Below are positions 52,896-62,839 of a stretch of 64,000 nt of DNA, one piece after another. Position 1 is the stretch's first letter. Each line of letters starts with the position of its first letter. A model generated the notes under the pieces. The model saw nothing but the letters and a program-made list of their open reading frames with translations, was not told where the DNA came from and did no database searches. This stretch comes from Gemmatimonadales bacterium UBA2989. GTDB lineage: Bacteria; Gemmatimonadota; Gemmatimonadetes; Longimicrobiales; Gaopeijiaceae. The stretch spans positions 1 to 64,000 of the forward strand of contig DEAF01000025.1 in assembly GCA_002346625.1 (NCBI GenBank), given 5' to 3'. The position numbers and the translations under genes are program-made.

Positions 52896-53648
52896 TTAGA
52901 GTCCGGTAGGTAGATCTATGAACTCCCAGGGAATGTCAAATCGTTCTTCTATGTGCGCTGCAAGTGCTTTCATGCCCCACGTCTCAGTGGCGTAATGGCC
53001 AGCATATAGTGTATTAATCCCGAATTCCATCGACTCGCTAAATGTATGATGTGGCCCTTCGCCCGTTAAGAGGGCGTCTAATCCGAACTCTGCTGCTTCT
53101 GGAATCAAATCTGCAGCCGACCCTGTAACCACACCGATACGATAAATTTGCTCAGGACCACCTGGAATAAGGCGCACGGGGCCTTTAGTCGTTTTCTCAA
53201 CATGGACCACCAAGGCGTCTCGTTTAAAATCAACATCACACCACCAACCAATATCCCTGCCTTGGTAGGCCCCAAAACGTCCACCAATATCCCAGCCTAA
53301 TTCTGCGCATAAAACAGCACAGTGACCGACTTCAGTGTGAGCATCGAGCGGCAAGTGGCACCCATAAAGGGCTATGTTACCCTGAATAAGGGCTCTGAGT
53401 TTTCTGAATCGAGGCCCTACTATTCGAGTGCGTCCATCCCAAAAAAGACCATGGTGTACGATTAGTAGGTCAATTTTCCGATCAACAGCTTCATTTATAA
53501 CAGCTTCACTAGCATCTACAGCTACCCCCAATCTATATACCTCTGAAGGGCCACCAACCTGAAGGCCATTGTGTGCAGCACTGTAGTCTGGAAAGCTAGT
53601 TATTTCAAGGTATTGATCAAGATATTGGAATAATGATTCTATTTTCAT
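52896..53648 (-). CDS. Nif3-like dinuclear metal-centre protein
   Basis: The 250-residue protein has the family signature: AHNGLQVGGP (26-35), LLIVHHGLFWDGR (58-70), YGCHLPLDAHTEVGH (95-109), and ALLTGEGPHHTFSES with the metal-binding His/Glu, then AGHYATETWGMKALA. Nif3/YqfO proteins form rings with two metal ions per subunit. Function is debated, with GTP cyclohydrolase 1 type 2 activity claimed for some. It lies upstream of the TonB receptor, with 50 bases between, and downstream of bactofilin. Confidence 0.92.
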   Translation of the reverse strand: MKIESLFQYLDQYLEITSFPDYSAAHNGLQVGGPSEVYRLGVAVDASEAVINEAVDRKIDLLIVHHGLFWDGRTRIVGPRFRKLRALIQGNIALYGCHLPLDAHTEVGHCAVLCAELGWDIGGRFGAYQGRDIGWWCDVDFKRDALVVHVEKTTKGPVRLIPGGPEQIYRIGVVTGSAADLIPEAAEFGLDALLTGEGPHHTFSESMEFGINTLYAGHYATETWGMKALAAHIEERFDIPWEFIDLPTGL

Positions 53649-53702
53649 AAATAGATGTCCATTAGCTATAAATCTTACCAGTTTTGAGGAAATTGAAATC
53701 GA

Positions 53703-54164
53703 TTATATGGGCATTTCGGTAGAACCCCCAGGGACTGGCCCGTCCCCATCATCATCTCCCGGCATACTTAAGCCGATAGGAGGGGGCGCTAGTGGCTCCA
53801 GGGCACCTATTTCACCAACAGCCACCTGGCCCTTAAGTGTTGCCCCTTCTTCGAGCTTCATACGCCTTGCTTCAACATCACCCAAAATATGGCTGGTTGG
53901 CTGAACCTCAAGCCTGGATAATGCGTTTACTGACCCAAGCACATTCCCTGCAATCACAGCATCTTGTGTATACATATTGCCCTCAACTAAACCATCCTTG
54001 CCAATCACTATTGCTTTTCCTGCACGTACATTGCCGCTGACGGTTCCTTCGATCCTTATTACGCCATCTGTCTCGCAATCCCCAGTAACAGTCATCCCCA
54101 TTCCAATAATTGAGATTACCCCCTCAGATGACGTGGGAGGGCTGGTCTTATCTTTCTTGGCCAT
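53703..54164 (-). CDS. Bactofilin (polymer-forming cytoskeletal protein)
   Basis: The 153-residue product has the short beta-helix of the DUF583 bactofilin domain (about 18-117), with regular hydrophobic repeats: GMTVTGDCETDGVIRIEGTVSGNVRAGKAIVIGKDGLVEG, AVIAGNVLGSVNALSRLEVQPTSHILGDVEA and MKLEEGATLKGQVAVG. Bactofilins polymerise without nucleotide and organise the envelope or chromosome. It is followed by an acidic/Pro-Gly-rich tail. It sits after parA-parB and an M23 peptidase, as in other bacteria where bactofilin, peptidoglycan enzyme and ParABS work together. Confidence 0.93.
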   Translation of the reverse strand: MAKKDKTSPPTSSEGVISIIGMGMTVTGDCETDGVIRIEGTVSGNVRAGKAIVIGKDGLVEGNMYTQDAVIAGNVLGSVNALSRLEVQPTSHILGDVEARRMKLEEGATLKGQVAVGEIGALEPLAPPPIGLSMPGDDDGDGPVPGGSTEMPI

Positions 54165-54188
54165 AAAGTCCTCTTTTTCTACACGATT

Positions 54189-54944
54189 TCAAGGATGTTG
54201 TACCAACTCAAGAGGATCGACCGCCACTCCATTGAGCAGGACTTCAAAATGCAAATGTGGAGCAGTAGACCGACCCGTCGATCCGGAAAAAGCTATTACC
54301 TCCCTCTTCCGAACTAGTTCTCCTACGCTTACCGATGTACCTGAAGCGTGGGCATAAAGAGTTTCGTAGCCATCTTTATGTTTTATACGTACATAGAGCC
54401 CATAGGTGGCGTCATCGCCAACATCAGTGACATACCCCGTACCTGCTGCCCTAATATACGACCCAGCGGGAACAGCGATATCCAGCCCTGGATGGGCGCC
54501 ACCATCCCCGTCAAGGAGGCCCTGGGTAATAAACCCTCGCTCTGTTAATGGCCATACGTCGGGCACGCCCGCGTTTTGGTCTTTTGTTTGTGGATAGCTT
54601 GGCCCAGCAGCAGAAGGCAACCACACTTCAGACGAGCTATCTGACCCCCTCGGTGCAAACAAAGAACGAAGCCTGTCATACTGTTCCTCAAGGTTGTCAA
54701 CTTGCTGAAGCAAATCAAAAAAACGTGACTGATCATCCCTTAAGGTCGCAACCTCTGCTTCTAATTCCACAAAATGAGCCACCCTGGCAGCCATATGCCC
54801 CCAGGTTGCAACCAAAAAAATGACAACGACAAAAACCGTAAAACCCAAGACTTTAAGGGCCTGGAGGGGCCCGCGCCCTATTTCATAGGTTCGACTTTCG
54901 CTTCCCTCAGGAACTACTATTATTCTCAGTATCGATTTTTTCAC
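54189..54944 (-). CDS. M23 family peptidoglycan metallopeptidase
   Basis: The 251-residue protein has a single membrane helix near the start (about 29-47, ALKVLGFTVFVVVIFLVATW), a coiled coil (58-92, ELEAEVATLRDDQSRFFDLLQQVDNLEEQYDRLRSLF), and the LytM domain at the C-terminus with the zinc ligands His and Asp of GAHPGLDIAVPAG, HASGTSV and the HLHFEV histidines. It is therefore an anchored endopeptidase or an amidase activator of the EnvC/DipM kind. It overlaps parB by four bases and is followed by bactofilin, so a role in envelope organisation during division or shape control is inferred. Confidence 0.92.
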   Translation of the reverse strand: MKKSILRIIVVPEGSESRTYEIGRGPLQALKVLGFTVFVVVIFLVATWGHMAARVAHFVELEAEVATLRDDQSRFFDLLQQVDNLEEQYDRLRSLFAPRGSDSSSEVWLPSAAGPSYPQTKDQNAGVPDVWPLTERGFITQGLLDGDGGAHPGLDIAVPAGSYIRAAGTGYVTDVGDDATYGLYVRIKHKDGYETLYAHASGTSVSVGELVRKREVIAFSGSTGRSTAPHLHFEVLLNGVAVDPLELVQHP

Positions 54945-55837
54945 GACACCACGTCGGATGCTTCACGACCTACAATGATTTTAAACACTCGCTCAAAATC
55001 TTCTGGGTTTCGATAAGGAATCTCTATCACCCCAGCCTTGCCCCTTTTGGATCGAATGTGCACCTTGGTTCCCAAAGTCGCACGAAATTCCTCCTCCAGG
55101 GCCCCCATAAAATGGTCGCTTGTGTCGCCTGGCTTGGGGGTAGGCCTTTTCCCTGACATCAAAAGTCGGACACGTCGCTCCACATCCCTAACTGACCATT
55201 TTTTTTGGACTGCACGCCGGGCCAGCTCAGCTAATTGTAGTGAATCATTGACGGACAAAAGCGCACGAGCATGGCCAGCTGTGAGATCTCCAGCTTCGAC
55301 CAGCTTTCTAACTGAAACAGGAAGTTGAAGCAATCGGAGCATATTCACGACTGTTGGCCGGCTTTTTCCTACTGACTTGGCTATAGCTTCATGGCTCATT
55401 CCATGCTGGGATTCCAAGGCCTGGTAACCCTCAGCTTCTTCAATGGGATTCAGGGCCTCACGTTGGAGATTTTCTACCAAAGCAAAGATCAGAAGGGTGT
55501 CATCATCTACCTGACGTGTGATTGCTGGGACATCATCCCATCCGAGGCGTTTTACGGCCCTGAGGCGCCTCTCCCCTGCAACCAATTCATATCTATTTGG
55601 AGCCCCTGGGGCTGGACGGACTAAGAGTGGCTGCAAGAGTCCATTTTCATCAATAGAATTAGCAAGATCTTCCAGCTCAGCATCTGGAAATGTCCTCCTG
55701 GGTTGCTCGGGGTTCGGGACAATGGCGGCTACGGGAAGGCGCCGGGGCTCAACACTAGCTACCAAGGGGTCTATATGACCACCAAGAAGAGCTTCGAGGC
55801 CCTTACCTAGTCGTTCTTTCTTCACGGCAGGACTCAC
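54941..55837 (-). CDS. parB: ParB/Spo0J chromosome-partition protein
   Basis: The 298-residue protein has RLGKGLEALLGG (10-21), the CTP-binding region with VPNPEQPRRTF-DAELEDLANSI and LQPLLVRPA, ELVAGERRLRAVKRLGW, then the helix-turn-helix EGYQALESQHGMSHEAIAKSVGKSRPTVVNMLRLLQLP (about 138-175) that binds parS. The C-terminal dimerisation segment follows. The parS palindrome at 56842-56861 is its target. It starts 40 bases after parA and overlaps the M23 gene by four bases. Confidence 0.96.
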   Translation of the reverse strand: MSPAVKKERLGKGLEALLGGHIDPLVASVEPRRLPVAAIVPNPEQPRRTFPDAELEDLANSIDENGLLQPLLVRPAPGAPNRYELVAGERRLRAVKRLGWDDVPAITRQVDDDTLLIFALVENLQREALNPIEEAEGYQALESQHGMSHEAIAKSVGKSRPTVVNMLRLLQLPVSVRKLVEAGDLTAGHARALLSVNDSLQLAELARRAVQKKWSVRDVERRVRLLMSGKRPTPKPGDTSDHFMGALEEEFRATLGTKVHIRSKRGKAGVIEIPYRNPEDFERVFKIIVGREASDVVS

Positions 55838-55876
55838 TTTTTCTGCCCTCCAATTGAGTTAAAAAATAGCATATCC

Positions 55877-56656
55877 CTATTCCACGCTGGGGCTATGTAA
55901 CATTAAAATCTCTTTAGCAAGAGCCAGGTAGCTTTGGGCCCCCTGGGAAAGTATATCGTACTGAACAATGGGCTGACCAAAGGATGGAGCCTCTGCTAAA
56001 CTAACATTACGTGGAATCGTAGTACGGTATACACGGTCTTGGAAATATTCACGGGCTTCTGTTGCTACTTGACGGGAAAGATTTAGGCGACGATCAAACA
56101 TTGTGAGAAGCACGCCTTCCATCTCTAGCTTGGGGTTTAGGGAGCGTTGAACAAGCCCCATAGTCTTAAGGAGTTGGCTGAGGCCCTCTAGTGCATAAAA
56201 TTCGCATTGCATGGGTATTAACACAGAATCTGCTGCTGTTAGGGTGTTAAGGGTGAGCAACCCCAGCGAGGGCGGACAGTCCACCAACACATACTTATAT
56301 TCGTCTCGTATTGGCCCAAGAGCCTCACGTAGCACCGTTTCTCGATTTACAGCTTCAACAAGCTCTACCTCAGCGCCTACAAGGTCTGGAGTGCTGGGCA
56401 TAATATCTAGCAAAGGAAATTGGGTGCCCCTGATTATAGCTTCGGTAGCCATCCTCTCGCCCGAGAGAACCTCATAAACTGTCACTAATTCGGGATGATC
56501 CGTGACCCCAAGGCCACTGGTCGCATTCCCTTGTGGATCCATATCTATTACCAACGTTCGGCTCCCCGACATAGCAAGAGATGCACTAAGATTAATCGCT
56601 GTTGTAGTTTTTCCGACCCCGCCCTTCTGATTGGCGACTGCGATAACACGCGACAT
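55877..56656 (-). CDS. parA: ParA/Soj chromosome-partition ATPase
   Basis: The 259-residue protein starts at ATG 56656 (MSRVIAVANQ), where ParA proteins normally begin; an upstream in-frame Met at 56779 adds 41 unrelated residues. The deviant Walker A KGGVGKTT (11-18), DMDPQGNATSGLG (about 40-52), DCPPSLGLLTLNTL and the C-terminal VYRTTIPRNVSLAEAPSFGQPI segment are clear. It drives movement of ParB-bound origin DNA. It lies in the mnmG-parA-parB set, with parS between it and mnmG. Confidence 0.95.
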   Translation of the reverse strand: MSRVIAVANQKGGVGKTTTAINLSASLAMSGSRTLVIDMDPQGNATSGLGVTDHPELVTVYEVLSGERMATEAIIRGTQFPLLDIMPSTPDLVGAEVELVEAVNRETVLREALGPIRDEYKYVLVDCPPSLGLLTLNTLTAADSVLIPMQCEFYALEGLSQLLKTMGLVQRSLNPKLEMEGVLLTMFDRRLNLSRQVATEAREYFQDRVYRTTIPRNVSLAEAPSFGQPIVQYDILSQGAQSYLALAKEILMLHSPSVE

Positions 56657-56841
56657 TGTTGGACCGTTGGGGTGTGAATTGTACCTAAAAAGTAGGTGAA
56701 TATACCCCATTGTTGGGGAATGTAAAGCAAATCTCAGCAATTTGGTGGGAATTTTTGGATCTTTAGCCAAAAAACCCAAAAGGTCAAATCAAAGCTTAAA
56801 AGTTTTACCAGAGAGCCCTGCGACGAGGTGTGGGCAACCCT

Positions 56842-56861
56842 CTTGTTTCACGTGAAACAAG
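56842..56861. promoter_or_regulatory. parS centromere site (20-bp palindrome)
   Basis: CTTGTTTCACGTGAAACAAG is a perfect palindrome and contains the 16-base core TGTTTCACGTGAAACA, which equals the Bacillus parS consensus. It lies between parA and mnmG, 185 bases before the parA start, exactly where origin-proximal parS sites occur. ParB should bind it. The rest of the 281-base spacer shows no gene. Confidence 0.95.
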
Positions 56862-56937
56862 TTGTCTATGCAAAACCTATGCAAAATAGACCACGTGGCC
56901 CACCCACTTGGCCCTGCTTGTTTTTGGCGTAGCCTGG

Positions 56938-58839
56938 TTATTCAATTGATGACGTTACAATACTCTCGCGCCTCCACCGACGAACTTCAAGAATAAGATT
57001 TTGGAGGTCTGCGGGCGAAACACCGGGGATACGTGATGCCTGTGCCAGAGATGTGGGGCTAATCTTAGACAACTTTTCCCTAGCCTCATAAGAAACGTTT
57101 TTGAACGTTTTATAAGGAATAGAGCCATCGAGCTCAAATGTGGCCTGCTCTCGAAGCTTTGCTGCTCTTTCAGACTCTCGTCTTACATATCCTTCATATT
57201 TTAACTCTACCTCAACAGCAGCAATAGCATTCCAGTTTACATTTGGATCAAACGGCGCATGCCCGGCAATAGCCAGGGCCTCAGCAGAAACCTCCGGTCG
57301 CTTGAGTAAGTCTAATATCCGCACAGTTTCTTTGATTGGAGACGTGCCACATTTAATCAATGTGGGGTTTGCAACAGAGGGTTTTATTGTGGCCCCTACA
57401 AACCATCTTTGGATTTGTTTTTCCCTGTCAATTAAATTGTTCATCTCGACTTCTTGGCTCTGAGTCAAGAGCCCCACATCACATGCCATCGGGCCTAGGC
57501 GACGAACTGTGTTGTCCTGGCGAAGCGTAAGCCTAAATTCGGCCCGCGAGGTGAAGAGCCTATAGGGCTCATCGACGCCTTTTGTGATCAAATCGTCGAT
57601 AAGAACCCCTATGTATGCTTGGTCTCTTTCCAATATCAATGGCTTACGACCAAGGGCTTTCAGGCCTGCATTAGCTCCAGCCATCAATCCCTGTCCAGCG
57701 GCCTCTTCATAGCCAGTTGTTCCGTTAATCTGCCCAGCAAAATAAAGATTGGGGATTGCCCTAACTTCCAAAGTGTGGCTGAGTTGGTGGGGGGGGAAAT
57801 AGTCGTATTCAATGGCATAGCCAGTCTTGGTAATTTCAGCTCGCTCAAGACCAGGGATGGTTTGGAGTAATTCGATTTGGACTTCCGGGGGGAGAGAGGT
57901 TGAAAGGCCGTTTACATACAATTCCGTAGTTTCTAGGCCTTCCGGTTCTAAGAAAACCTGATGTCGTGGATTATCTGGAAATCTTACGACCTTATCTTCA
58001 ATAGAAGGACAGTATCTGGGCCCTAGCCCAGATATTTCACCCCCAAAAACCGCACTTCGATTAATGTTTCCCTTTACCACACGGAGGAGGTCTTTGCCTG
58101 TCCATGTGATCCAACAGGGCCTCTGCTCCGGCACACACTCTTTGGTGTATGACGAAAACCGAAAATCCTCTGGGTCACCATCCTGTCTTTCAATCTGAGA
58201 GTAATCTACTGTTCTGCCATCAATGCGGGGCGGTGTACCTGTCTTAAAACGAGAAACTTCTAGGCCACGATTCTCGAGTTCCTTTGCCAAGGATATGGAC
58301 GGAGGTTCTCCAACACGACCTGCCCCCACCCCTGCTTCACCTCCTATGTGGATTTTACCCCTAAGAAATGTTCCTGCTGTCACAACAACCGTTTTTCCAA
58401 ATAATTCTATACCCTGTTGGGTCCGAACGCCTACTATTATATCTCCAGCCATAAGTAATCCCGACACCATCCCCTGATGGACCGTTAGCCCCATAAGCTC
58501 TTTAAGTACACTTTGAACTGATCGGGGATAAAGTTCTCGGTCACACTGGGCACGTGGGCTCCAAACTGCCGGACCCTTAGATCGATTAAGCATTCGGAAC
58601 TGGATGCGAGAAGCATCAGTAGCACGCCCCATTATACCACCCAGGGCATCCACCTCACGTGCCACTACCCCCTTAGCGATTCCACCAATGGCAGGATTGC
58701 AACTCATTTGCCCAATTCTTAGTAGGTCTGGTGTAATCATCAAGGTTTTTGCACCAACCCGCACAGCGGCAGCGGCAGCCTCTGAGCCTGCGTGTCCACC
58801 GCCAACAACAATGACATCATAATTACTATCGGCTACCAT
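56938..58839 (-). CDS. mnmG: tRNA uridine-5-carboxymethylaminomethyl modification enzyme MnmG
   Basis: MnmG with MnmE makes cmnm5U at tRNA wobble position 34. The 633-residue FAD protein has the dinucleotide motif VIVVGGGHAGSEAAAAA (9-25), MSCNPAIGGIAKGVVAREVDALGG (44-67), FRMLNRSKGPAVWSPRAQCDR (81-101), HQLSHTLEVRAIPNLYFAGQINGTTGYEEAAGQGLMAGANAG (about 352-393), and GVDEPYRLFTSRAEFRLTLRQDNT. It follows mnmE by 55 bases on the same strand. Placement next to parA and mnmE is the usual origin layout. Confidence 0.97.
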   Translation of the reverse strand: MVADSNYDVIVVGGGHAGSEAAAAAVRVGAKTLMITPDLLRIGQMSCNPAIGGIAKGVVAREVDALGGIMGRATDASRIQFRMLNRSKGPAVWSPRAQCDRELYPRSVQSVLKELMGLTVHQGMVSGLLMAGDIIVGVRTQQGIELFGKTVVVTAGTFLRGKIHIGGEAGVGAGRVGEPPSISLAKELENRGLEVSRFKTGTPPRIDGRTVDYSQIERQDGDPEDFRFSSYTKECVPEQRPCWITWTGKDLLRVVKGNINRSAVFGGEISGLGPRYCPSIEDKVVRFPDNPRHQVFLEPEGLETTELYVNGLSTSLPPEVQIELLQTIPGLERAEITKTGYAIEYDYFPPHQLSHTLEVRAIPNLYFAGQINGTTGYEEAAGQGLMAGANAGLKALGRKPLILERDQAYIGVLIDDLITKGVDEPYRLFTSRAEFRLTLRQDNTVRRLGPMACDVGLLTQSQEVEMNNLIDREKQIQRWFVGATIKPSVANPTLIKCGTSPIKETVRILDLLKRPEVSAEALAIAGHAPFDPNVNWNAIAAVEVELKYEGYVRRESERAAKLREQATFELDGSIPYKTFKNVSYEAREKLSKISPTSLAQASRIPGVSPADLQNLILEVRRWRRESIVTSSIE

Positions 58840-58894
58840 ATTGCCTCTGTATCAATACAAATGAGCTGAACTAGTAAAATATTTATATGGATAA

Positions 58895-60295
58895 TCATTT
58901 GCCTATACAAAAATCTCTAAACACTTGATCTAGAATTTCGTCCGTAGCAACTACTCCTAGCAACTCTTCTAGAGCTATTGTTGCAGACCTAAGATGTGTT
59001 GAGGCCAACTCTACTGGTACAACTCTTTCAAGTTCTTGGATGAACTCGGCCAGGTGGTTTTTGGCTACACGGACACTGTCACTATGCCTAGCCCTAGTTA
59101 AGGCTGGAACAAATCCGCCTGTACGAACCAATCTACTGTATATAAGGTTCGGAAGGGTTTCTTGTAAGCGTGCAATGCCCGTACCCTCCAGTGCGGAGAT
59201 TTGCAAGACCTCATCCGCCCCCCTGGGTGCTATTTCTGTATGTATGAAATTTTTATCTTTATCTTTTTTAGTATGCAGGTCTGTTTTTGTGCGAAGCACT
59301 ATCACTGGCCTGCCTTCAAGCTTATCCAGAAAATGCAACTCGTCTTCTAGCAGATCTCTCCCGGACTCTACACATAAGAGTACAAGATCTGCATGGTTGA
59401 GATATCTTTGTGTAACATCAATACCCAACTGCTCTACCGTGTCTTCCGTATCATGAATTCCAGCTGTATCAACAAGCCTAAAAGGAAAACCTCCAACCGA
59501 AACAGTGGCCTCTATGGCGTCTCTGGTGGTTCCAGGTATTTTTGTGACGATGGCCCGGTCTTGGCCAAGGAGTGCATTAAACAAGCTTGATTTGCCTGAG
59601 TTGGGTAGCCCTGCTAGTACTGTTAGGGCTCCCTCTCTAAGAAGCTCTCCTTCTGGTGCCGTTCTAAGCAGTTCATCTAAATCATTTAATAATGTTTTTC
59701 CTTTTTCTGCGATAATCCCTACTGGTATCGGTGCCTCATCTTCTTCTGGGAAATCTATATGGTGTACCAGAAAGGCCTCTATCGTGATTATTTGTGCCCT
59801 GAGGTCTGAAATCCTCCTGCTTAACCCTTTCTCCAATTGAAACAATGCACTGTCATGTGTAGCCCTGCTTCGCCCTTCTATCAAATCTATGACGGCTTCA
59901 GCTTGTACTAGGTCCATCTTGCCATGAAGGACCGCCCTCCTTGTGAATTCTCCTGGTTCAGCTATTCGTGCCCCTACAGCCTGACACGCTTCTATCACAA
60001 GGGCTGGCACCAGCCATCCCCCATGACTCGATATCTCTACCAAATCTTCACCTGTATAGCTTTTGGGTGCAGGGAATGTGGTAACCATTGCATGATCTAG
60101 AAGTTTGCCTGTCTTGGGTTCCTCAATTGGAAGGATGGTTGGAGAGCGTGCGGGGATTTTCCCGTGGTGGCCTTGTGTAAGGGTTTGAATGATTTCTAAA
60201 GATTGCCCGCCAGAGAGACGAATTATGGCAATAGCACCCAGGCCAGGGGCTGTCGCCAAGGCTACGATCGTGTCAGTCACAGGTTCTTTCGGCAA
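58895..60295 (-). CDS. mnmE: tRNA modification GTPase MnmE
   Basis: The 466-residue protein has the folate-binding N-terminal domain (TDTIVALATAPGLGAIAIIRLSG, 7-29), the helical domain with ISSHGGW and EPGEFTRRAVLHGKMDLVQAEAVIDLI (about 117-143), and the inserted G domain: GLPNSGKSSLFN (G1, near 229), DTAGIHDT (G3), and RTKTDL (G4, normally NKxD, here with Thr). It ends FCIGK, keeping the conserved C-terminal cysteine for modification. GTP hydrolysis drives the tRNA reaction with MnmG. It starts 14 bases after the yidC stop. Confidence 0.96.
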   Translation of the reverse strand: MPKEPVTDTIVALATAPGLGAIAIIRLSGGQSLEIIQTLTQGHHGKIPARSPTILPIEEPKTGKLLDHAMVTTFPAPKSYTGEDLVEISSHGGWLVPALVIEACQAVGARIAEPGEFTRRAVLHGKMDLVQAEAVIDLIEGRSRATHDSALFQLEKGLSRRISDLRAQIITIEAFLVHHIDFPEEDEAPIPVGIIAEKGKTLLNDLDELLRTAPEGELLREGALTVLAGLPNSGKSSLFNALLGQDRAIVTKIPGTTRDAIEATVSVGGFPFRLVDTAGIHDTEDTVEQLGIDVTQRYLNHADLVLLCVESGRDLLEDELHFLDKLEGRPVIVLRTKTDLHTKKDKDKNFIHTEIAPRGADEVLQISALEGTGIARLQETLPNLIYSRLVRTGGFVPALTRARHSDSVRVAKNHLAEFIQELERVVPVELASTHLRSATIALEELLGVVATDEILDQVFRDFCIGK

Positions 60296-60308
60296 ACCGT
60301 GTCATCCT

Positions 60309-62039
60309 CTAGCCACTATTAGCTTGGATCTTAGGAGCACTTTGGGCTCTAAATTTCTGGCGCTCTTTGGCAATCCAGTATTGCTGTGGCAATGTGGCTA
60401 TATTCGCTGTCGCATAATATAGGTTTAGTCCTGATGCAAAGTTTGCAAAGATGACCGCCATCATTATAGGCATAATCCACAGCATCATTTTCATTTGAGG
60501 ATTTGGATCTGGCATAGATTTGACGGAGATCCACTGCATAAGAAACATAGATGCTCCCAGAATGACAGGCAGAATGTAAAGTGGATCAGCTGCAGAGAGG
60601 TTTGGGAGCCAGAGAAAACTTTCGCCCCTCAATTGAATCGTATTCTGGAAAACAAAGAATAGGGTAATGAGAACAGGCCAGGGAAGCAGCATGGGCAAAC
60701 ACCCGGCAAGAGGGTTGAACCCATGCTCTTTGTAGAGCTTCATCATTTCTTTTTGAAGCTTTTCAGGGTTGTCTTTATGGTTTTTCTGGATCTCTTGAAG
60801 AAGCGGCTGAACGGCCATGTTTCGCATTTGCGCCTTCATGGCCTTCTGGTTTAACGGGAACAACAAGACCCTCATCATTACACCGAATATTATAAGCACC
60901 CAACCATAGCCAACGCTCAGGTTGAGATGTAGAAAATTTAAGACGGCCATAACTATTACAACAACGGGACGAACAACAACCCGCATCCAGCGATAACCAT
61001 ATGGATTTGCTTCTTCTAGGCCATTGCTGTACGCCATTAGGAGGTCTCGTTCTTGTGGGCCCACAAACAACCTATAGCTGACAGAACCGCCTGCCCCTAA
61101 GGGTTGTGTTACGGCCACCTTGGCTTGGTGGTCTCCAGGAACGGGGCTGACCAATAAGCCTCCGAGATATTGTTCTTGGTCGTTTCCAGTACCGGGCAAA
61201 ATAGCTAGCAGAAAATATTTGCTTTTGAGAGCAGACCAAATTAGAGGGCCTTCGATCGTTAGGTCCTCTTTTACTTTTCGCATAGGCTTAGCCTGGATTC
61301 CCTCTCGCAGGTGGTTGGTCACATAGCCCATGATCCGTAATTCTTCTGCCTCCTGTGCTTCGTTGAACGCCAACCCTGTCCCCATATCTGTAACCAACAG
61401 AGACCTGCCTATGCCGTCTACTTCAACTCTGGCCTCTATCTCGTATGAAAGCGGAGTAAAGGTGTAGCTTTTTTGAAGAGCGAACGCACCCGAAGGATGC
61501 TTGTATGTAAAGGTCAGGGTTTGGGGCTGGTCGCTCTCCGTAAGATTTATCCCTTCTTGCGGAACAACTTCAAAGGGAAAGCTTCTGAAGTTTAGGTTTT
61601 CTCTTTCTGTGCGGATTTCTGAGCCTAGTGCCCCATCGCCGCCTTCGGGGAAAAATTCTACAGGGCCTTCGTGAGAAAAAGACTGGAATTTTAGTAGCTG
61701 TGCCGAAGTCAATCGGGCACCGTGACTATTAAATGTAAGCCTGTACTGCTCTCCCTCCACAACTATTTCTTCTGCTACTCGATCTCTTAGATTCTCGTCT
61801 TGCTGCATTCGCTGTTGAAGATCATCCTTGTTGACGGGCTCAGCGTCATAGGTCTTTCCGTTGGGCGTTGTACCACTTGCTGTTTCAATGTCCTCACTTG
61901 GATTTTGTTGAGAGTTCATCGAATCTGTAGCGGCGGGCGGGGGGGTTTCGGGTGTGGAGGGGGCAAAAAGAATATTTGTTGTTATCAGAACAAGCATCAT
62001 TAGGGTAATTGCTAACAAAAGTCGGATTTCTTGGTTCAT
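60309..62039 (-). CDS. yidC: Membrane protein insertase YidC
   Basis: YidC inserts membrane proteins into the inner membrane. The 576-residue protein has the first membrane helix (5-27), a large periplasmic beta-sandwich domain (about 95-340, [21 protein letters not shown]), and the insertase core with five helices: [73 protein letters not shown] (about 375-447), [19 protein letters not shown], and the [22 protein letters not shown] end. It overlaps yidD by four bases. Confidence 0.97.
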   Translation of the reverse strand: MNQEIRLLLAITLMMLVLITTNILFAPSTPETPPPAATDSMNSQQNPSEDIETASGTTPNGKTYDAEPVNKDDLQQRMQQDENLRDRVAEEIVVEGEQYRLTFNSHGARLTSAQLLKFQSFSHEGPVEFFPEGGDGALGSEIRTERENLNFRSFPFEVVPQEGINLTESDQPQTLTFTYKHPSGAFALQKSYTFTPLSYEIEARVEVDGIGRSLLVTDMGTGLAFNEAQEAEELRIMGYVTNHLREGIQAKPMRKVKEDLTIEGPLIWSALKSKYFLLAILPGTGNDQEQYLGGLLVSPVPGDHQAKVAVTQPLGAGGSVSYRLFVGPQERDLLMAYSNGLEEANPYGYRWMRVVVRPVVVIVMAVLNFLHLNLSVGYGWVLIIFGVMMRVLLFPLNQKAMKAQMRNMAVQPLLQEIQKNHKDNPEKLQKEMMKLYKEHGFNPLAGCLPMLLPWPVLITLFFVFQNTIQLRGESFLWLPNLSAADPLYILPVILGASMFLMQWISVKSMPDPNPQMKMMLWIMPIMMAVIFANFASGLNLYYATANIATLPQQYWIAKERQKFRAQSAPKIQANSG

Positions 62040-62296
62040 CTAACTTTGCTTCCTGGGTGATAGCTGGACTCCAATTCAAGGTCTTCCGGAACCGGATCAT
62101 GCCCCCATCCCCCAAGGGGATGGCAACGAAAAATACGCTTTAAGGCCAGCCAGCTGCCACGCACTGCACCGTAACGTTCCACAGCTAACATTGCATATGC
62201 CGAACATGTCGGCGAAAACCGGCAGGCAGGCCTTGTATAAGGAGAGACCCCTAACTGATAAAACCTTATCAGGTTGAGAATTATTTTTCTAAACAC
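62036..62296 (-). CDS. yidD: Membrane protein insertion efficiency factor YidD
   Basis: The 86-residue protein has the family pattern: [64 protein letters not shown], with the three conserved cysteines (27, 33, 54 by count) and the RCHPLGGxGxDPVP motif. It is a small amphipathic helper for YidC. It overlaps rnpA by 16 bases and yidC by four bases, so the genes are translated as a chain. Confidence 0.95.
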   Translation of the reverse strand: MFRKIILNLIRFYQLGVSPYTRPACRFSPTCSAYAMLAVERYGAVRGSWLALKRIFRCHPLGGWGHDPVPEDLELESSYHPGSKVR

Positions 62297-62685
62297 AGCC
62301 CCTCCGTCACCTCCTGAAGCTCTTTTCTAAGTGTGTGGAACTTGGCAGTGTAAGCTTCTTTCCGTGCCCTAACTAGTATATCCAGCCTTAACCCTTTTTC
62401 TTTTAGGTGTGGCAATATATGTGTTCGTCCTATTTCTTTTAGTTGACGTTTGAGGCGATTTCTCTGAACTATCACATGTCTGTGTTTGGGCACGATAACC
62501 CCCCATCGACTTTGCGACATAGAAGAAACAGCGAAGAATAGATCCAAATGGAGCGTCTTCTTCCGCCTGCCTTTCTGGAGGAGCACTCGAATATCTTCCT
62601 TATTGTTGATTCGAGCGGCATTTGGAAAGCGATTTCTTGTGGCCCAGCTGGGGCCCGGCCCAGCTACCAAGCGGGCCCTATTCAT
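62281..62685 (-). CDS. rnpA: Ribonuclease P protein component
   Basis: RnpA is the protein part of RNase P, which trims tRNA 5' ends. The 134-residue protein has the family core: [25 protein letters not shown] (21-45), [38 protein letters not shown] with the RNR motif (near 73-89), and [28 protein letters not shown] at the end. About 17 N-terminal residues precede the usual start, and the first ATG is four bases after the rpmH stop. It belongs to the rpmH-rnpA-yidD-yidC operon. Confidence 0.93.
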   Translation of the reverse strand: MNRARLVAGPGPSWATRNRFPNAARINNKEDIRVLLQKGRRKKTLHLDLFFAVSSMSQSRWGVIVPKHRHVIVQRNRLKRQLKEIGRTHILPHLKEKGLRLDILVRARKEAYTAKFHTLRKELQEVTEGLCLEK

Positions 62686-62689
62686 AGGG

Positions 62690-62839
62690 TTACTTTGAGC
62701 CGATCTTTACCACTAGCTGGCCGCGTCCACGAGATCGCCGCCGTGCTAATGTTTTCCGTCCTCCGCGAGTCTTCATTCGCTCACGAAAACCATGTTTGTT
62801 AACACGCTTTCGATTACGAGGTCTGTATGTGGGCTTCAT
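62690..62839 (-). CDS. rpmH: Ribosomal protein L34
   Basis: The 49-residue product begins [18 protein letters not shown] and continues [22 protein letters not shown], ending QLVVKIGSK, the standard arginine-rich L34 sequence. It is short enough to be missed by length-filtered gene calls. It is the first gene of the minus-strand origin operon and diverges from dnaA across the 226-base spacer. Confidence 0.97.
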   Translation of the reverse strand: MKPTYRPRNRKRVNKHGFRERMKTRGGRKTLARRRSRGRGQLVVKIGSK